Source: Atrichornis clamosus
Taxonomy: Eukaryota > Chordata > Aves > Passeriformes > Menuridae
Length of the DNA: 64,000 nt
Assembly: GCA_013400975.1 (NCBI GenBank)
Contig: WBMZ01003470.1
Location: 40,439-104,438, forward strand
Direction: 5' to 3'
The stretch's first letter is position 1, and every line of letters starts with the position of its first letter. Shown in pieces: positions 1-13,300 of the stretch. A program made the translations under genes and the position numbers. A model generated the notes under the pieces. That model was not told where the DNA came from. It did no database searches and saw only the letters and a program-made list of their open reading frames with translations.

Positions 1-2568
1 GATAGGGAATCACGAAGACCTGATTTCTTCAGTAAATCATGAACACTACATTCATTCATAAGGAACTGACATTTGCAAGACCCTCTTAAAGTATGAATGA
101 GTCTTCCCAAAAAATATCATCTATGATCACTTTTCCCACTGAATGAGAGCTACCTGAATATCTGAACAAGTATATGGTACCTTCCATGGTTAGTTATATT
201 TTATTCTCAGGAATATCTTGCCATGTCTCAAAAAAGAATTACTTCCTCTTATACCCAAAAGTATAGAGGAGGTAAATTCTGCCAACATGGAAACCAAGAT
301 ACTGACTGGGAAACTTTCTATCTTTTAGGATATCTCCCAGATCTAGTTCAGTAATGTTAATAACAGACTTTCAACTAAACAGCATAATGCAAATCTGTGA
401 CTGATAAAGAATATCTAATGACAATCAGAACCTAGAAAACATGGAATACTTGAGAAATTGTAAATTTTTTTACATACAGTTCAGTTCAGCATCATTGCTA
501 AATTCAATACATAAGACTAGGAGTTCTTGCAGAAAAAATTAAAAGCAGTGCACTGGCAGGTAAAAACCTCTGATATCCTTTAAATGATAGATTGACAAAA
601 TTAGGGCACTGGGAACATTTTTTTATAATAAAACTCCCGTATACCTTTTATTATTAAAAACTGTTACTAACTAACATTATTTGTTTTTTAGTTATGAAGT
701 TGCACAATAAATTGTAGATAAAATTACTCAAGAAGCACATTTCACTCTTCAAAGGAAATTTTTATTTAACAAGGATATTAAACGGAAATTTGAACTCCAG
801 GCGTGCTTTTAAAATATTCAGTACTCAATACACAATGCAAACAAGGTAGGACAAATAACATTAAAATGTTTGCTTAGTTAGATTGTTTGTAAATTGAGAA
901 AAGTACTCAATACACTTGAGTATCAGGATGTGAAAAGAACTCAGATTAATAGAACAGGCCAGCACATGTAAAAGTGCAAATCCGTGGCGAAAAAGTAGTT
1001 ATTTCAGTATAGTTTCTGAAAAAACTCACAGACAATAGAAACAAAAAGAAAAAAGAAAACAAAAATCAAACTCAAAAATGTATCAAGTATGCTGTAAAAA
1101 AAAAAAAATGAGCAAAACTTAACAGCACATTCAATTCAATGTTTTCTGATGAAAGATTTTGCCACTTGTAAATTCTCATAAGAAAAACATACTTTGCAAT
1201 CCATGCCCCTCTATCAAAAACCATAAAAAGAAAAGGAACAGACAAAAGGAACTTTGTTGTTAAGTAGTAAGTCTGCTTCTGAGATAAGGTACTTCATCAA
1301 AAGATAGGAAACTTCTTCTCTGAGGAGTAAGAAGACTGAAGTCAAGCACTTTTTCCTAATGTACTAGTATATCATGAGGAGAGATATAAAGTCCGTCAAA
1401 CTGGCAGGTTTTAAAATATTCAGGCTGCCATGAATCTAAATTAACATTTACAGATTTCCATCAAACCAGAAGAAAATCACCACAATTCAATGAGAAGTGA
1501 TAAAATAAATGTGACTTTTTTCCCTTCCCTCTACTCCTCTCTTCCACAAACTACCAAAAGATGTCAGGTGCATTCATTTAAGAAATTAAGGCATTTCCTT
1601 TTACAAATCTATTACAGTAATCCTGAATTAAAGTGAAAAAAGCAAACATAGTGGAAAGTCCACCTCTAACAGATGTGGTTGTAATAAAATAAAATTCATT
1701 TTAAGTCTCCCTTACAAGTCAGTATCCATTGTGGAGAAAGTTTTTTAAGTTGAATAAACACTATTTTTACAAAATATTTTTATCTTGGTCTCTTGTTTAC
1801 AAGCTGCTACACTGTCTCTTCATTGCATTTGTGCCACTGGTACTATCAGAACCGACAAAGTCTCTAAAATATTCCTCATAGCAATTAGAAAGCACCAAGA
1901 TTCTCAGTAGTTTCAAAATGGCAGCAATACACTTTGAAACAACCCACATGAAGTGGATGATATTGACAGTAAATATCAAGTTCCAATGCCTGGGGAGGGA
2001 ATGTGTAAAGGGAAAATTTGCTGCATTTGCTCACATTATTCTCAGTCTAAAACTGTTGTACTGCAGCATTCCCAAAACTCCAGCTGCATTTTGCCTCAAG
2101 ACAGACCACTTGAACATGACAGACTCCCAAAATTGGTTTTCTAGATCTTTTATCCACCAGATATAGAGACATTCAAAATCTTAATAATTTTTTTTTTCAA
2201 CTGCAAAAAACAAGTATTAGATTGCATGCCTATATTTTCTTCAGATGTCCTACTGAAAATGCATCAGTTATTAACTTAAATATATAAATAAAACAAAACC
2301 TTTCAAACCTCATGTTTATACAAGGGAAACTGAAAGCTACTTCGGAGGGGTCTAACACTCCCATCTCTTTCTCTACGCAAAAAATGTTTGAAAAAATCAC
2401 AGATATAGAATGATGATTAGACTGAATTTCTGGTCCTCTTTAAATAAATCATCTGAAGAGAGAGAAAACTACACAAATTCACAGAATTCTGTAGGTATTC
2501 TAGAACAGGAGCACAAATATGATTACTTAAATTTTATCCCTCAGAAGTAACTAGCAGCAGAATCTTAC
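1..2568 (-). other. SPOCK3: SPOCK3 downstream intron, 5' part (partial)
   Basis: This segment begins with the GTAAGA donor at 2563-2568 and runs off the left edge. It is AT-rich with an A13 run at 1096-1108. I looked on the minus strand for the next expected testican coding block (ALDPAKDPCLK followed by Cys-rich follistatin sequence) and did not find it. The short open frames around 1797-2166 have no recognisable similarity. Confidence 0.8.
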
Positions 2569-2614
2569 CTTGATCAAATGGTTTACCCGGACTCCACGTA
2601 CGAAAATAATCATC
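2569..2614 (-). CDS. SPOCK3: SPOCK3 46-nt second coding exon
   Basis: This short coding exon encodes DDYFRTWSPGKPFDQ plus the first base of the next codon. That peptide directly follows NKFRD in testican-3, giving NKFRD-DDYFRTW across the junction. The 5' side is a good acceptor: a pyrimidine-rich stretch ending CTTCCCCTCCAG just before GATGATTAT. The 3' side reads CAAG|GTAAGA, a good donor in phase 1; the leftover G is expected to begin the Ala codon of the following ALDP motif. Phase 0 entry matches the phase 0 exit of the exon at 63555. The 9 bases before the acceptor would read PLQ, so the longer human-type form with EVE between RD and DDYF is not encoded by simple extension here. The exon is too short to appear as a long ORF and was found from the TTGATCAAATGG and CGAAAATAATCATC strings. 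Confidence 0.95.
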
Positions 2615-4529
2615 CTGGAGGGGAAGAAACAACCTAAATTTAGTAAAACAGAAGGAATCAATGTATATATGAAAAGCTCACAGTATCATGAAAGAGAGAA
2701 GATGCATACCAACCTCTACTTCCTAGAAAAGGCAAGCAGCAAAATAAAATAAAAAAGGAGAGAAAAAGATTACAGTTATCATAATGGGACAGAATAATTT
2801 TAGAGAATAAAACAGTGTAATTCAGAGGCCATTTGCATCACTCATAAAGTAAAAATGCTATTCAAAAATGTTACTTACTAGCATTTAAAATACAAAATGT
2901 ATTACTCACAGTACTTGTAATGTTTCTAACACTGCTTTTAAACTGTTAAAGTAGTTTTCCTGTACTTTAACTTCTAAGGTATTGAAAAACTTACTTGCAT
3001 TTTCAATGCATGATTTTTCAAAAGTAAAGCCTCAAAGTCATCATCAATAAAATACAGCTGTTTTAAAGAATGATACATGAATTTTAGAAAAATAAATAAT
3101 TTGCTATGTAGTTTTGACTTCATCAGTAAGAGCTTTCATTAAGTCAGTCTAATTAGCACTATTTTATACAAATCATCTTCATAAACATCAAATATCTTCC
3201 TAATTATGTCATCAGATGTATTAGGCTTCAATTCCAAGAAGGAAAAACTTGAATTAAATAAATTGCTTCCAAGATTATAAGAAATTTGATAATAAATTAC
3301 AAACTCATAGCCAAGACAACAGACTGATCTACATCTCAGATAACAGGTGGCACAGAAAAATGGCTGGAATTTTTTATTATTATGCCTTAATCCAACTAAC
3401 TATTCTCTAAAACAAAATATTTAAAAGAGTATACCAAACATTTCAAATTCTGCATAAATTAAACTTCACAAGCTGCAGTGGGCGTACTGTCAAATCCAGC
3501 AGTTCCATCCCACTTGCTAAAAGATCACTATAAGAAAACTTCAATTTATACAAAATTTTAACTACTGAGAAAATGTGAGTCTCATAGAGTTGTCAAAGCC
3601 ACATAATCACAACTTAAAATGATCAAGCATCAAACATATCTTTGTAGGTAGAGAATACTCGTTGGGTTTTAACAGTTAAACAGTTTTATCCCAAATGAAA
3701 AGAAAAAAAGAAACAGAAAAAAGAAGTGGCTGCAGCCTAAACAATATTTCACTGATTATGTTTTATTAGTAAATATGTTGTTACGAAAATGTGTGCTTTG
3801 AAAGAGAAAGAAAGAAATGAGCAGAATTTGGAAGTGCAAAACAGAACCGTCTTTCTGCACCAATATTTACACATTTCTTTATTCTAGTGCTGCCCAGATT
3901 AACAATCTACAAATTGTTATTTGCCTTTTTAATCACTATTTTTTAAGGTAATAGAATACACACAGCATACCAATTTTTTTTAATCACACTAGAAATAAGC
4001 AGAAATTACAATTGTGATAGCATTATTCAAATATTCCTCCTAATAGTAACTATGATGCTATTCCTACAGTGGTGTTCTGAACAGGTTTGAACCAGCTGTA
4101 ATGCAATGTTGTTCTATGATTCACACTGGCAAAACCTAAAATTCTTGAAAAAACATCAAGTGGTAGATTCTCTTTCCATTGCTACTAAATCAACGATGTT
4201 CACCCACAACGAGCCCATTCAGAAAATAGGGTTATTACTAAAATCATGAAAAATTAGAACGCTAGAACATAAAAGCTGTGAGAAAAAAAGAGCAGCCATC
4301 CTGAGTGTGACAAAAATCCTTTCTAAGGTAAAGAATCCTGCATTTAGCTTAAGCAAGAATGTAGAAGAGTGGCTCGTATAAATTACATCTTCTCAAGTTG
4401 GCCTCAAACCATCCAGAAGAGAAATCAATTCCTGTTCATCTCTATACTGCAGACAACTTCACAGATCCCAAATATAGTATTCCTCAGGCATTGCTAGAAG
4501 TCTTGCTGACTTACTTCTGTCTACAAAGC

Positions 4530-4790
4530 AACTCTGTACCTTTCTTGCTATCCTTCTCTGGATCTTTTCCAAGTCTATTTTCTTGGTAACTAGAGTTGTA
4601 CAGAGCATTCAAGATGAAGCAGCATTATAGATCTATACACAACACAACACTCTTTTGTTCTGTATTCTTCTCCCCATAATGCCTACCTCTGTACTGTCTT
4701 TGTAGGCTGTGTGTGTGGTCTTGTTCTTTTTAATTGTACTTTGATTTGAATTGATTATAGTTTGCATGGAATTTTCTATCTTAAATCCAA
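4530..4790 (-). mobile_element. Possible ancient CR1-like fragment, minus strand
   Basis: TTCTCTGGATCTTTTCCAAG, AGTTGTACAGAGCATTCAAG, AGCAGCATTATAGATCTATA and GCATGGAATTTTCTATCTTA occur in an order I associate with old antisense CR1-type repeats of birds. The match is from memory and weak at the edges. It could also be unrelated intronic sequence. Confidence 0.4.
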
Positions 4791-7700
4791 AATATAAATA
4801 CCCATATACCATACATACCTGTACTGATCTTCCTGAAGAATTAGTTTTTCAAATCAGCTATTACTTAAATAAAATCCATTATTGGACATGTGAAACAAAA
4901 TCCCTATGTACCTCAATAAACAAATAAAATTGTTAATCAATTGCAAAAGAAATTGCTTCAATAAACTGTAGTTTCACAATTTTACAAATATTGCTAAAGT
5001 TGTTTAATCTTTGGTATAAGAACCTGGCTTCCTGTTACATTCAGACCTTTCCTGATCATCAGTCAGTAAGTTTGATTATAATAATGTTCAATATCCTCTG
5101 CAGAATTTAATCAAGATCATTATATAATTTACAAAGCCTCATTTTCATAATTTTAATATAAAAAGCAGAATGAATGAATGAATACATAGTTTACAGTGAA
5201 GCCTGGGTAGCATTCTAGCATCTCTAGGTAAAGGTATCCTTTAACAAATTATAAATGCAAAAGGCAATGTCTCCGGACCTCAGGATAGGGCCTATGTCTT
5301 CTGAATTTCTTCAGGGGTTTCCTTGCCTTTGTCCTGAGCATGTTAAAGGGCAACATGCAAAATACACAGAATAAAGTAAAAAATTTGTAACAGTAACCAT
5401 ACCACTTTTTCAACATTTTCTAGCTGAAGATATTCATACATTCTAAATAGAAAATTCATCCTTACTGCTCTACTTGAAACTATGCAAAACATCAGTATTT
5501 CTTTCAAGTGTCTCTGAAAGACATAGAGCACTTCTAATAGCTATGGATGATGGATTTCAATGAGTTTAATATCCATGCCTTTAGATTATGCATGTTTAAG
5601 GCATTATGCTCATTCAGGGTCATAGTGATGAAGTGTTTCTAAGAACCTAAACTAATGCTACAGTTATATATGCACCTTGAGAGTAATATTTTTTTTTCCT
5701 GAAAAGGTCTTACTAGAAAAAAAATCATCTATGTTATCTGAAAATCTGACAACCCTACAAAAAGAACCAAAACTGCAGCTTAATCAGAAAAGATTAAAAA
5801 AAATAGAAAAGAACGAAAAATATATTCTGCCTTGCACACTTTATTGCTTCTTTTTGGACTTCAATGTACTTCTATACGAATTATCCCGTTCTTAGAAAGG
5901 AGTTACTACCCCTAGCCTATACATGACAATGCAGTTATGCAGAAGTTTTCATCTTTCAATATACATAGAACAACATGATCCCATTAGTTTTCTTTCTTCT
6001 GTAGCACATTTGTAACAATATTTCACTGATCTCTCCTCTCCAATGTTTTCTGTAGATGCTGCCATCACTTGAATTATTACCCAACAGAAATCTATATTCT
6101 AAAGAACATAGCAATACGTGGTAGATGACTGACGCAGAGAACAGCAGGTGTCCAAGAGCAAGGAAGGAAGCTTCCTCACGAATATTTTCAGACCGATGTT
6201 GACCCGAAAAACTGGATAAAGAAAACTCAGCCCTTGTTTTGTATTCAACTTTTTAGCCCTAGTATGGCCTTTACAATAAAAGCTAATACATGAAAACCAA
6301 AGCTGATTTATATTTGTAATCATTTTTATATATTATCCAAGTACAATTTCACTGCTACAACACAGGGATATCGTTACTTACGTGACTTACAAACTACCAA
6401 TTTTGGAAGAAGTCTAATAGGCAACTGTACAATGTCAGGCTTCATTTCTAGTAACTTTTCAAGAAACAGCATTTCTAACAGCTACCAGAGCAGGAAAGAT
6501 ACTAAATTATTCAACGACAACTTAATTCTGCCCATACAATAGTCCACTCATATTCTGTATGACTTACTGTAATGCAAAGATACATTTTACTGCTGGCCTC
6601 CCTGTTCTTACATAGGGCTTGGTGTGTTTATAACAAAGAAGAGATACATACTTTAATTTTTAGAGGGGTATGAAATTGCATTTGACAATTTAGAAGCAAA
6701 AGTTTTTCAGGCTGCACATGCTCCCTAATAGAACATAAAACCTACAGTGTTAGATTTAGATTTTTTTCCTTACTGCCATTAGCTGTTTTTCTATTCAGTA
6801 TTTTGCTCTTTTTAATTTCAAGGAGTTCTTAATGGGCTTTCTATTCCAATTCTTCTATCTGCATCTCAAGTACACACATCTGCTTCTCATCCGACATGAA
6901 AGCCCTTTACCTCTTTTAGGCTAGGTCTTTGCTATTTGGTAGCTATGCTATTTTCAGACTCCAACAAGCCAACCCAACTGAGCCAACTGTCCCACACTGC
7001 AGCTCTCCACCTGCCTTCAGCTCACTTCTGCAGCAAGCTTGAGCTCACCAAGTACCACCCCTTCACGTCTCTGCACATGTCCAATAGCAGAGGCTTTGAC
7101 TCAAAGTAATCTGTAACATATATTTGTATCCTAAGTCTCACTGGAAGAGTTGGTAGGGTTGTCATCCCATACGTCTGCCGCACCCTATTTCCAGTGATGG
7201 AAAGAGAAAGCTGGCTCCAAAAGTGCGCAGAAAACATTCTTCCACTTGTATTTTGCTCCAGGACCTTCAGTCTAATGTCAGTGAGATTGTCTTTACCCTA
7301 TAAAACCTTAAATCGCTGGTCACATGGAGAACTGTTACAGGAATAAAAGGATGAGACACCAACAAAGCTGCTGCCATATGGGAAATCTACTACTCCTAAA
7401 CATTGTAGTTTCAAATAAATCAGGGCCAGACAGCACACACAGAATAACTAAGATACTCTTAACCACATCTAATTAGAATACTACCCCAAAACATAAACCA
7501 TAACTGAGGAAGTATAAGTTGCACCAGGAAAGTACGTAACACTTACGTACTGGAAAATTCTTCAACCTGAAACCTGAGCCAGTCTGGAATCCTCATCTAG
7601 GAGGCAGGCACGCTATTCAGCAGCATGTGGATACCCACTTGCCTATCAGACGCTGGTTTTCATCCCCGCTGCTCTGAGTAGGCACCTGATCTATCATAAG

Positions 7701-8612
7701 CCATGTGAGCACTCTGCCGTGCAGGCGGAGAGCGTTAGTTCAGCCCGTTAACTGCAGGACTGTGCACACATGAGAACAAGGCAGACACCACACTCCCCCC
7801 GCCAGCATCCTATGTACCTCAGAACATGTGAAGGCAAGAAGCTGGGATGGACCATGTGCTCCTTAGCACATTTTTTACTATTTGTCCCAGATGCATTCAG
7901 TAGGTTGCTTGATCTGTTGGACCTTATGTGATGCCACCTATCTAAGGGTCTGCAGTAGAACTAGGAACAGAACTAGTTCCAGGAGTGCAGGGACTTTTAC
8001 CTAGTACATTTTTTGGCTCACTACTTTCTTCTCAACAGGACCTTCCTCTTCTCGTCAGCAGAAATGCCTGTTATGCTTTCCATAAAGCCACCTTTAGGAC
8101 TGCACAGAGCAGGAACCCTTCTTCAGTGAATCAAGGTTTCAAAAAAAAAATCACATTTATTATACTTAGAAAATTAGAAGAAAAAAACCCAGAAGACATT
8201 TACAGGCTAGCAAAAAGGACTACTGCCAGATTTGACTCCATATCTCCAGATTAAGTCTTCCATTAGAAATATAATTAGTTTAACCAAAAACCCCAGACGG
8301 AGTTCAGTGCACAAAGCACCTCAGGTACAAATAAAGGCAGTGGTCCTTCACAGCAATACTTCTGAGAACCAAGAATTGAAGATTGTTAAGATTAGCAGTG
8401 TAGTCACTCAAAGAATCAACATGAGAAAAACTCTAAAATAACAAACTCCAGAGGTAATATCAGCATAGTTCCTCTGGCAGAGAAAGACCTGAACACCTGC
8501 AGGTAAGATTGAGCCTTGCTGCAAAACTCCTTTTCTTCTTGTTTGGCACCCAGCCTCCACGAGCAGGGCGCAGGAGTGACAGGTGAAAGGACACTGGTTT
8601 GCTGTTCAGTGC

Positions 8613-8630
8613 CAGCCTCCATGGAGGCTG
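8613..8630. repeat. 18-bp perfect palindrome
   Basis: CAGCCTCCATGGAGGCTG is identical to its own reverse complement. It lies in a locally GC-rich pocket (about 8530-8700) of otherwise AT-rich intron. No function is assigned. Confidence 0.9.
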
Positions 8631-10352
8631 ATGTCAGCTTCCTCGACGGCTCCCGCTCCTGGGCCATGCCACCCCCCAGGCCTCTATTCAGGGGGCTGGC
8701 AAAGCACAATTAGAATCAATAGCTGCTTCCAGTGACTCTGGCACTCAGTTCCCCACATTTAATGTTTATCCCGCTCCCTTCCTTTGCCTCACGCTTCTCA
8801 TACCATTGATGAGGCTGGGCTAGGAGCCACCACTTTTCAGCCCTCTCTCACTGTTGCACAGCTCTCATTCAGTAAGATTTCTGTGGATGATGTTTATTTG
8901 GTACTAGCAGCGTTACTAACAGCACGTCTGAATAGCACAGCATTTGAAATCACTTGCCAAGAAATACCAAATGCTCACTAAAGCATATATTCAGAAATAC
9001 TGAGAAAATACTGAAAAATATTTTGAAAAGGAAGGAATTAATATCAAAGCACAAACACTATAAGCTTCTAAATCCCAGTAAAATTTAAAACATTGTTTCT
9101 TTAAAAGTGTATCTCATATTTCTCATCATGAATAAAAGAAATATTGAACCATCTTTTCACTACAAACACAAGAAGTTCTGGTCATGCTCCTTCTATTATG
9201 CTCTCAGGATTCAACATGTGAGGAGAGCCTTAAAATACATTTGCTAGACTACAGGAGCTGCAGTCAAAAAGAGGTTCAGAGAAAAAAATGAAAATAGATG
9301 ACATATGTGAGGTAAAAGGCTCTCCACGGGACTTTCATATGCCTGTTCAGGCATTTCACATGCCTACTGCTGTTCCATTTCCTCAGGTGCCACTTCACCC
9401 CACCAGCCCTAGGCAACAAGGGCAAAAATTACTCCCTGACCTCTGCACAGAATGCCACAGTACTGCCAGAAGTGACAGAACAGCAGCAGACTATACAGAG
9501 AGATCTGATCACATCTATGGGGCTGGAGGGAATTTACCTAGGTGTGTTGACATGACAATATGATTGTTAGGCTACGGTTTGCGTCTAGCAAAAAAAAATT
9601 GTGAACCGTGTAAGGGGATATTTGGGAACTGGCATAAACAGCTAACATCTCAAAAAATGAAAGGTAAGAGAGAAAGATTCAGTACAGACCCACCAAGGGT
9701 GCTTGACCAGCCAGACAGCTTTGTATAATGAAGTAACAGTTTTGTGCACAAGGAGAGAATGGTGGGTGTAGTGCACCTTCTGCATCAAATGCTGCGCTAT
9801 TCCGCAAATGACAGGAGCCCATGTAACTTGTCTTTTCTAACTCTTCTCTCCACCCCCGCCTTTTTTTGTATAATGCAGCTGTAAAAATTGTTGCATTGTG
9901 TTCAGGACAGAAGTTCTGTAAGATATGAAGGACATACAGAGGTCACAAAGACAGTAACAGTCTAGGCTTTAAGGATACTAAATGTTTAAGAAGGTATTTG
10001 AAAAGGCCTTGGTCTTTACGCAGTTTTTGGAAGACATTTCTTCAACTATCTGACCACAGCAAGAGGGGGGAAAAAGTGCCATTCATCAACTTTTATTCAG
10101 GAAGGTGAAAATTTTCATCTTTTTAGCATGTCAAGGAAAAAAATGGAATGAGTTACAAAATAGGTACTATACTTTTGTTGACATGGCTTTTCATTGTTTT
10201 TCAGTCTGGAGAAAATTCATTACAAAGATAATCATGAGATCTGCCGTATCATGCCAGTTGCTTGGACAGAATTTTGGTATGTTTCTCCCTGCAGGGGAGA
10301 AAAAAAGAGTCTCTTATGCTACGGCTCAGAACAATGTTCTAGTCTACCTCTC

Positions 10353-10366
10353 ATTGCCATGGAGAC
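10353..10366. promoter_or_regulatory. RFX X-box-like site
   Basis: ATTGCCATGGAGAC resembles the X-box consensus GTTGCCATGGCAAC, with the first half nearly intact and the second half diverged. It is isolated within intron. Confidence 0.25.
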
Positions 10367-13300
10367 AGAGAACACCCTAGTGTGAAAACAGCCCAAAATG
10401 GAAGAAATTAAGGAATACAAAATATTATGTTATTATCATTACAAAGCAAACAAGAACAGATGTGGCAACAGAAAATGGGATAGAAGGAAAACCACAGGTT
10501 TACAATATGTTTGCAACTTAATAAAAGGAAGCAGTTAGAATTATTGGTGTCAGTTTAAGGGTCCTACACAGATTTTAAGAAAATAATTAGTATCTACAAT
10601 TAAGGAATGCAAATAAGATATCACAGAGTTTAAACTCAAGAATAGAACAAGTCTACAGACAAGAAAAAAATAAGGTTCACAAGAAAAAAAGATCTATGTT
10701 CAAGTAACTCAGTCGCCCCATCCCTTTTGATTTGTGGGATACAAAAAATTCCCACACTTCTTGCCAATGTTAGAAAAGCACAACTTTAGCAAATTGGAGA
10801 ATACAACAGAAAAAGCACATACAAATTTCAGGGTGATACGTCATTTAGTACAGTAACAGTACTATATCATGAGATTTGGGAAAATACATATTTCAGCAAG
10901 CAGTAAATACTTGAATTGAGTTTCATTATTAGATGCATTTGGCTCAACTGTCTCACTGAAAAGAAATAGTTACTCTGCAGATGAATGGAACTTCACTGCC
11001 ATACCTTAGTCTTCATTTAAACAAAACCAAGTCAGGGCTCATTTCTTAAAAAAATATTTGCAAGCCAAATGTCCTGTGTGCTTAAGAGGAAATTTAGGCT
11101 TTAGTTAATCTCCTTAAGGGATGTACTCCACAACTACAACTTCTTTTCAAAACCATGCCAGTCTTTGTAACAAGAACTGGTAAGGTTTGTGCTCATTCAA
11201 CCTACATTTAAAGTGAAATTTAAGTCTAAAATTCATAATATTGCTAATTGCTTACCTACTTTGAACTTTGTCTTTCCAAGATGCTTTCTTTCTAAGAAAA
11301 GCCCTGTGTATATTAGCAGAGATTTATATAACACTACAGTATTTCTCAGATAAATCAAGAGGCTGCTGTCTCAAAAGGCCTTCTAATGTTCCCATTTTTC
11401 AGACACTGTTCTAGCATGTCTGAAACTTTATTTTTATTCGTCTCTTAAGAAACACCTGTCCTGTGACATTTTTCATTATTGTATCTGCAAATCTTAAATA
11501 ATGAAAATGTTGAAAACACTGCACATTCCAATTACCTCCACTTGACAAAAGCTATGCTAACTTAATGTAAGAGAGTTCCAAGTTTCAAATAAAATGCATG
11601 ATGGTGATACCAAGTCTTTAAACAAGACAAGAAGTTTAGGCTGAATCCTACTGATGCTGAAGTTTAAGAAACTCAAATAGAAGTAACTTAATTTTAAAGA
11701 AATTAGAGATGTTTTGTTTCCCAACTCTACCTATCTCCACCATGCCTGTTTTATGGAGAGTTAAGGTTGTCTGGATATCCTAGCCACGTGTGAAGAAAAA
11801 AAGAATGTAAGACATTCACACATGAAATAAATACTGCCTAGGATACTTTGTATTCTAATTTATTAAGATATATTAAAACTATTTTATTAAATACTAACTT
11901 TCATAAAACACCAAGAAAATCGGGATATGTTACACTGAAGTATGGAATAATCAAGACACCGTACTTACTGGCCATCCACAGAAGCCATAAAATAGCTGAG
12001 AAACAGTGGCCTTCTTCTGTATTTGAAACTGCCAGTGTAGCTTTACTAACACTGGGGCCAGCAGCAGCGAGATGGGCTCAGACTGGTTCAGCCTCTCCTA
12101 TTAATTCCAGATACAGCACGAAATCTGTGTATGTGACACATCTGCTTTACCCTCCTGATCCTTCATTTTCCAGAGCAGCTGATCTAGTCCCAGTGTTAGA
12201 CCAAATGTTTGGGACCAGCCCTAAGTCACCTCCTACAGCTCTTCTCTTAGGCATGTAAAATGTACCAGACATCTACTGCTTATTTACACACATCTCACCC
12301 TCATTTTCTTTTCCTAGCTTGCTGAGCTCTCTCTTTCTCCTAAATGTATATAGCTCCTACCCTTAACTTCATCCTTCACCTCTCTATTGAGTGGAGGTGA
12401 CAATACGTACAAAACCATGCTCTGGTACCATGTAGTTTTTACGATTGTTTATTACTGCTAAAAGTTATCTGTCAAATCTGCTGCATAAGAATAGTCTTCC
12501 TCAGGGAAATAACTGAAAAACTGTTCTGCTCCAAAATGGCTATCTTCCATTGGTTCCAAAGAAAATAGACCATTAGTTATTTTTTTAAGAGCAAAGACTG
12601 GCTTCATTCTTCTTCACTGTGAAAAACAGCAGCTATTCAGAGAAAGAACAGTTCAATAGGCAGGGCTCCACAAGAGAATATTATTTCTCAGAACCTAAAG
12701 CAGTAACTTTTACTGATGAAGCTTAAAGAAAAAAAAATAAATAAAAGCTTTCAAAGGCAGTTCAGTAAAGGAATCTACAGAATTTAAAGGACAAAAGGAA
12801 GTGAGGAATACCTGCATTATTCTTTTACTAAATTCACACAGGCTTATGAACAAGTATATCACCAAGTGCTGAATTTCTTAAAGGAATTATTCTTACAGGC
12901 AACATAAATTTAACTCAGAGTAATTGACCCCTTTCATGTAGATATGAGTGACTGCATTATTCTGAAATATGATGTTTTCATATGCACTATACTATGAAGT
13001 TCCTGCTTTATACAAAAAACTCCAATTTACTTCAGCATGTGGCGCTGTAAGATCCTACACAATGCATCCCTTGCAGAACAGCAAAACAAGGATCAAGAAG
13101 TAGCCCATTCCTAAATGGTTTCCAGAACACTGGTATAGATCCTCTGATGAGACATCCAGAACGTTAAACAGGACAGGACAAAGTCCTACACAAGAAATGT
13201 CAGCAAAGACCGAGCATGAGCAAAGAAAGTCTCATTACCTGTGCTGGGAACTGATGGAGGGAAAACTACCCTAAATTTGAGACTAGAAACTTTTGAAAGA

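Noticed and set aside
11848..12258. 136-codon open frame on the plus strand
   Set aside because: No recognisable domain and no promoter or splice evidence; probably chance.
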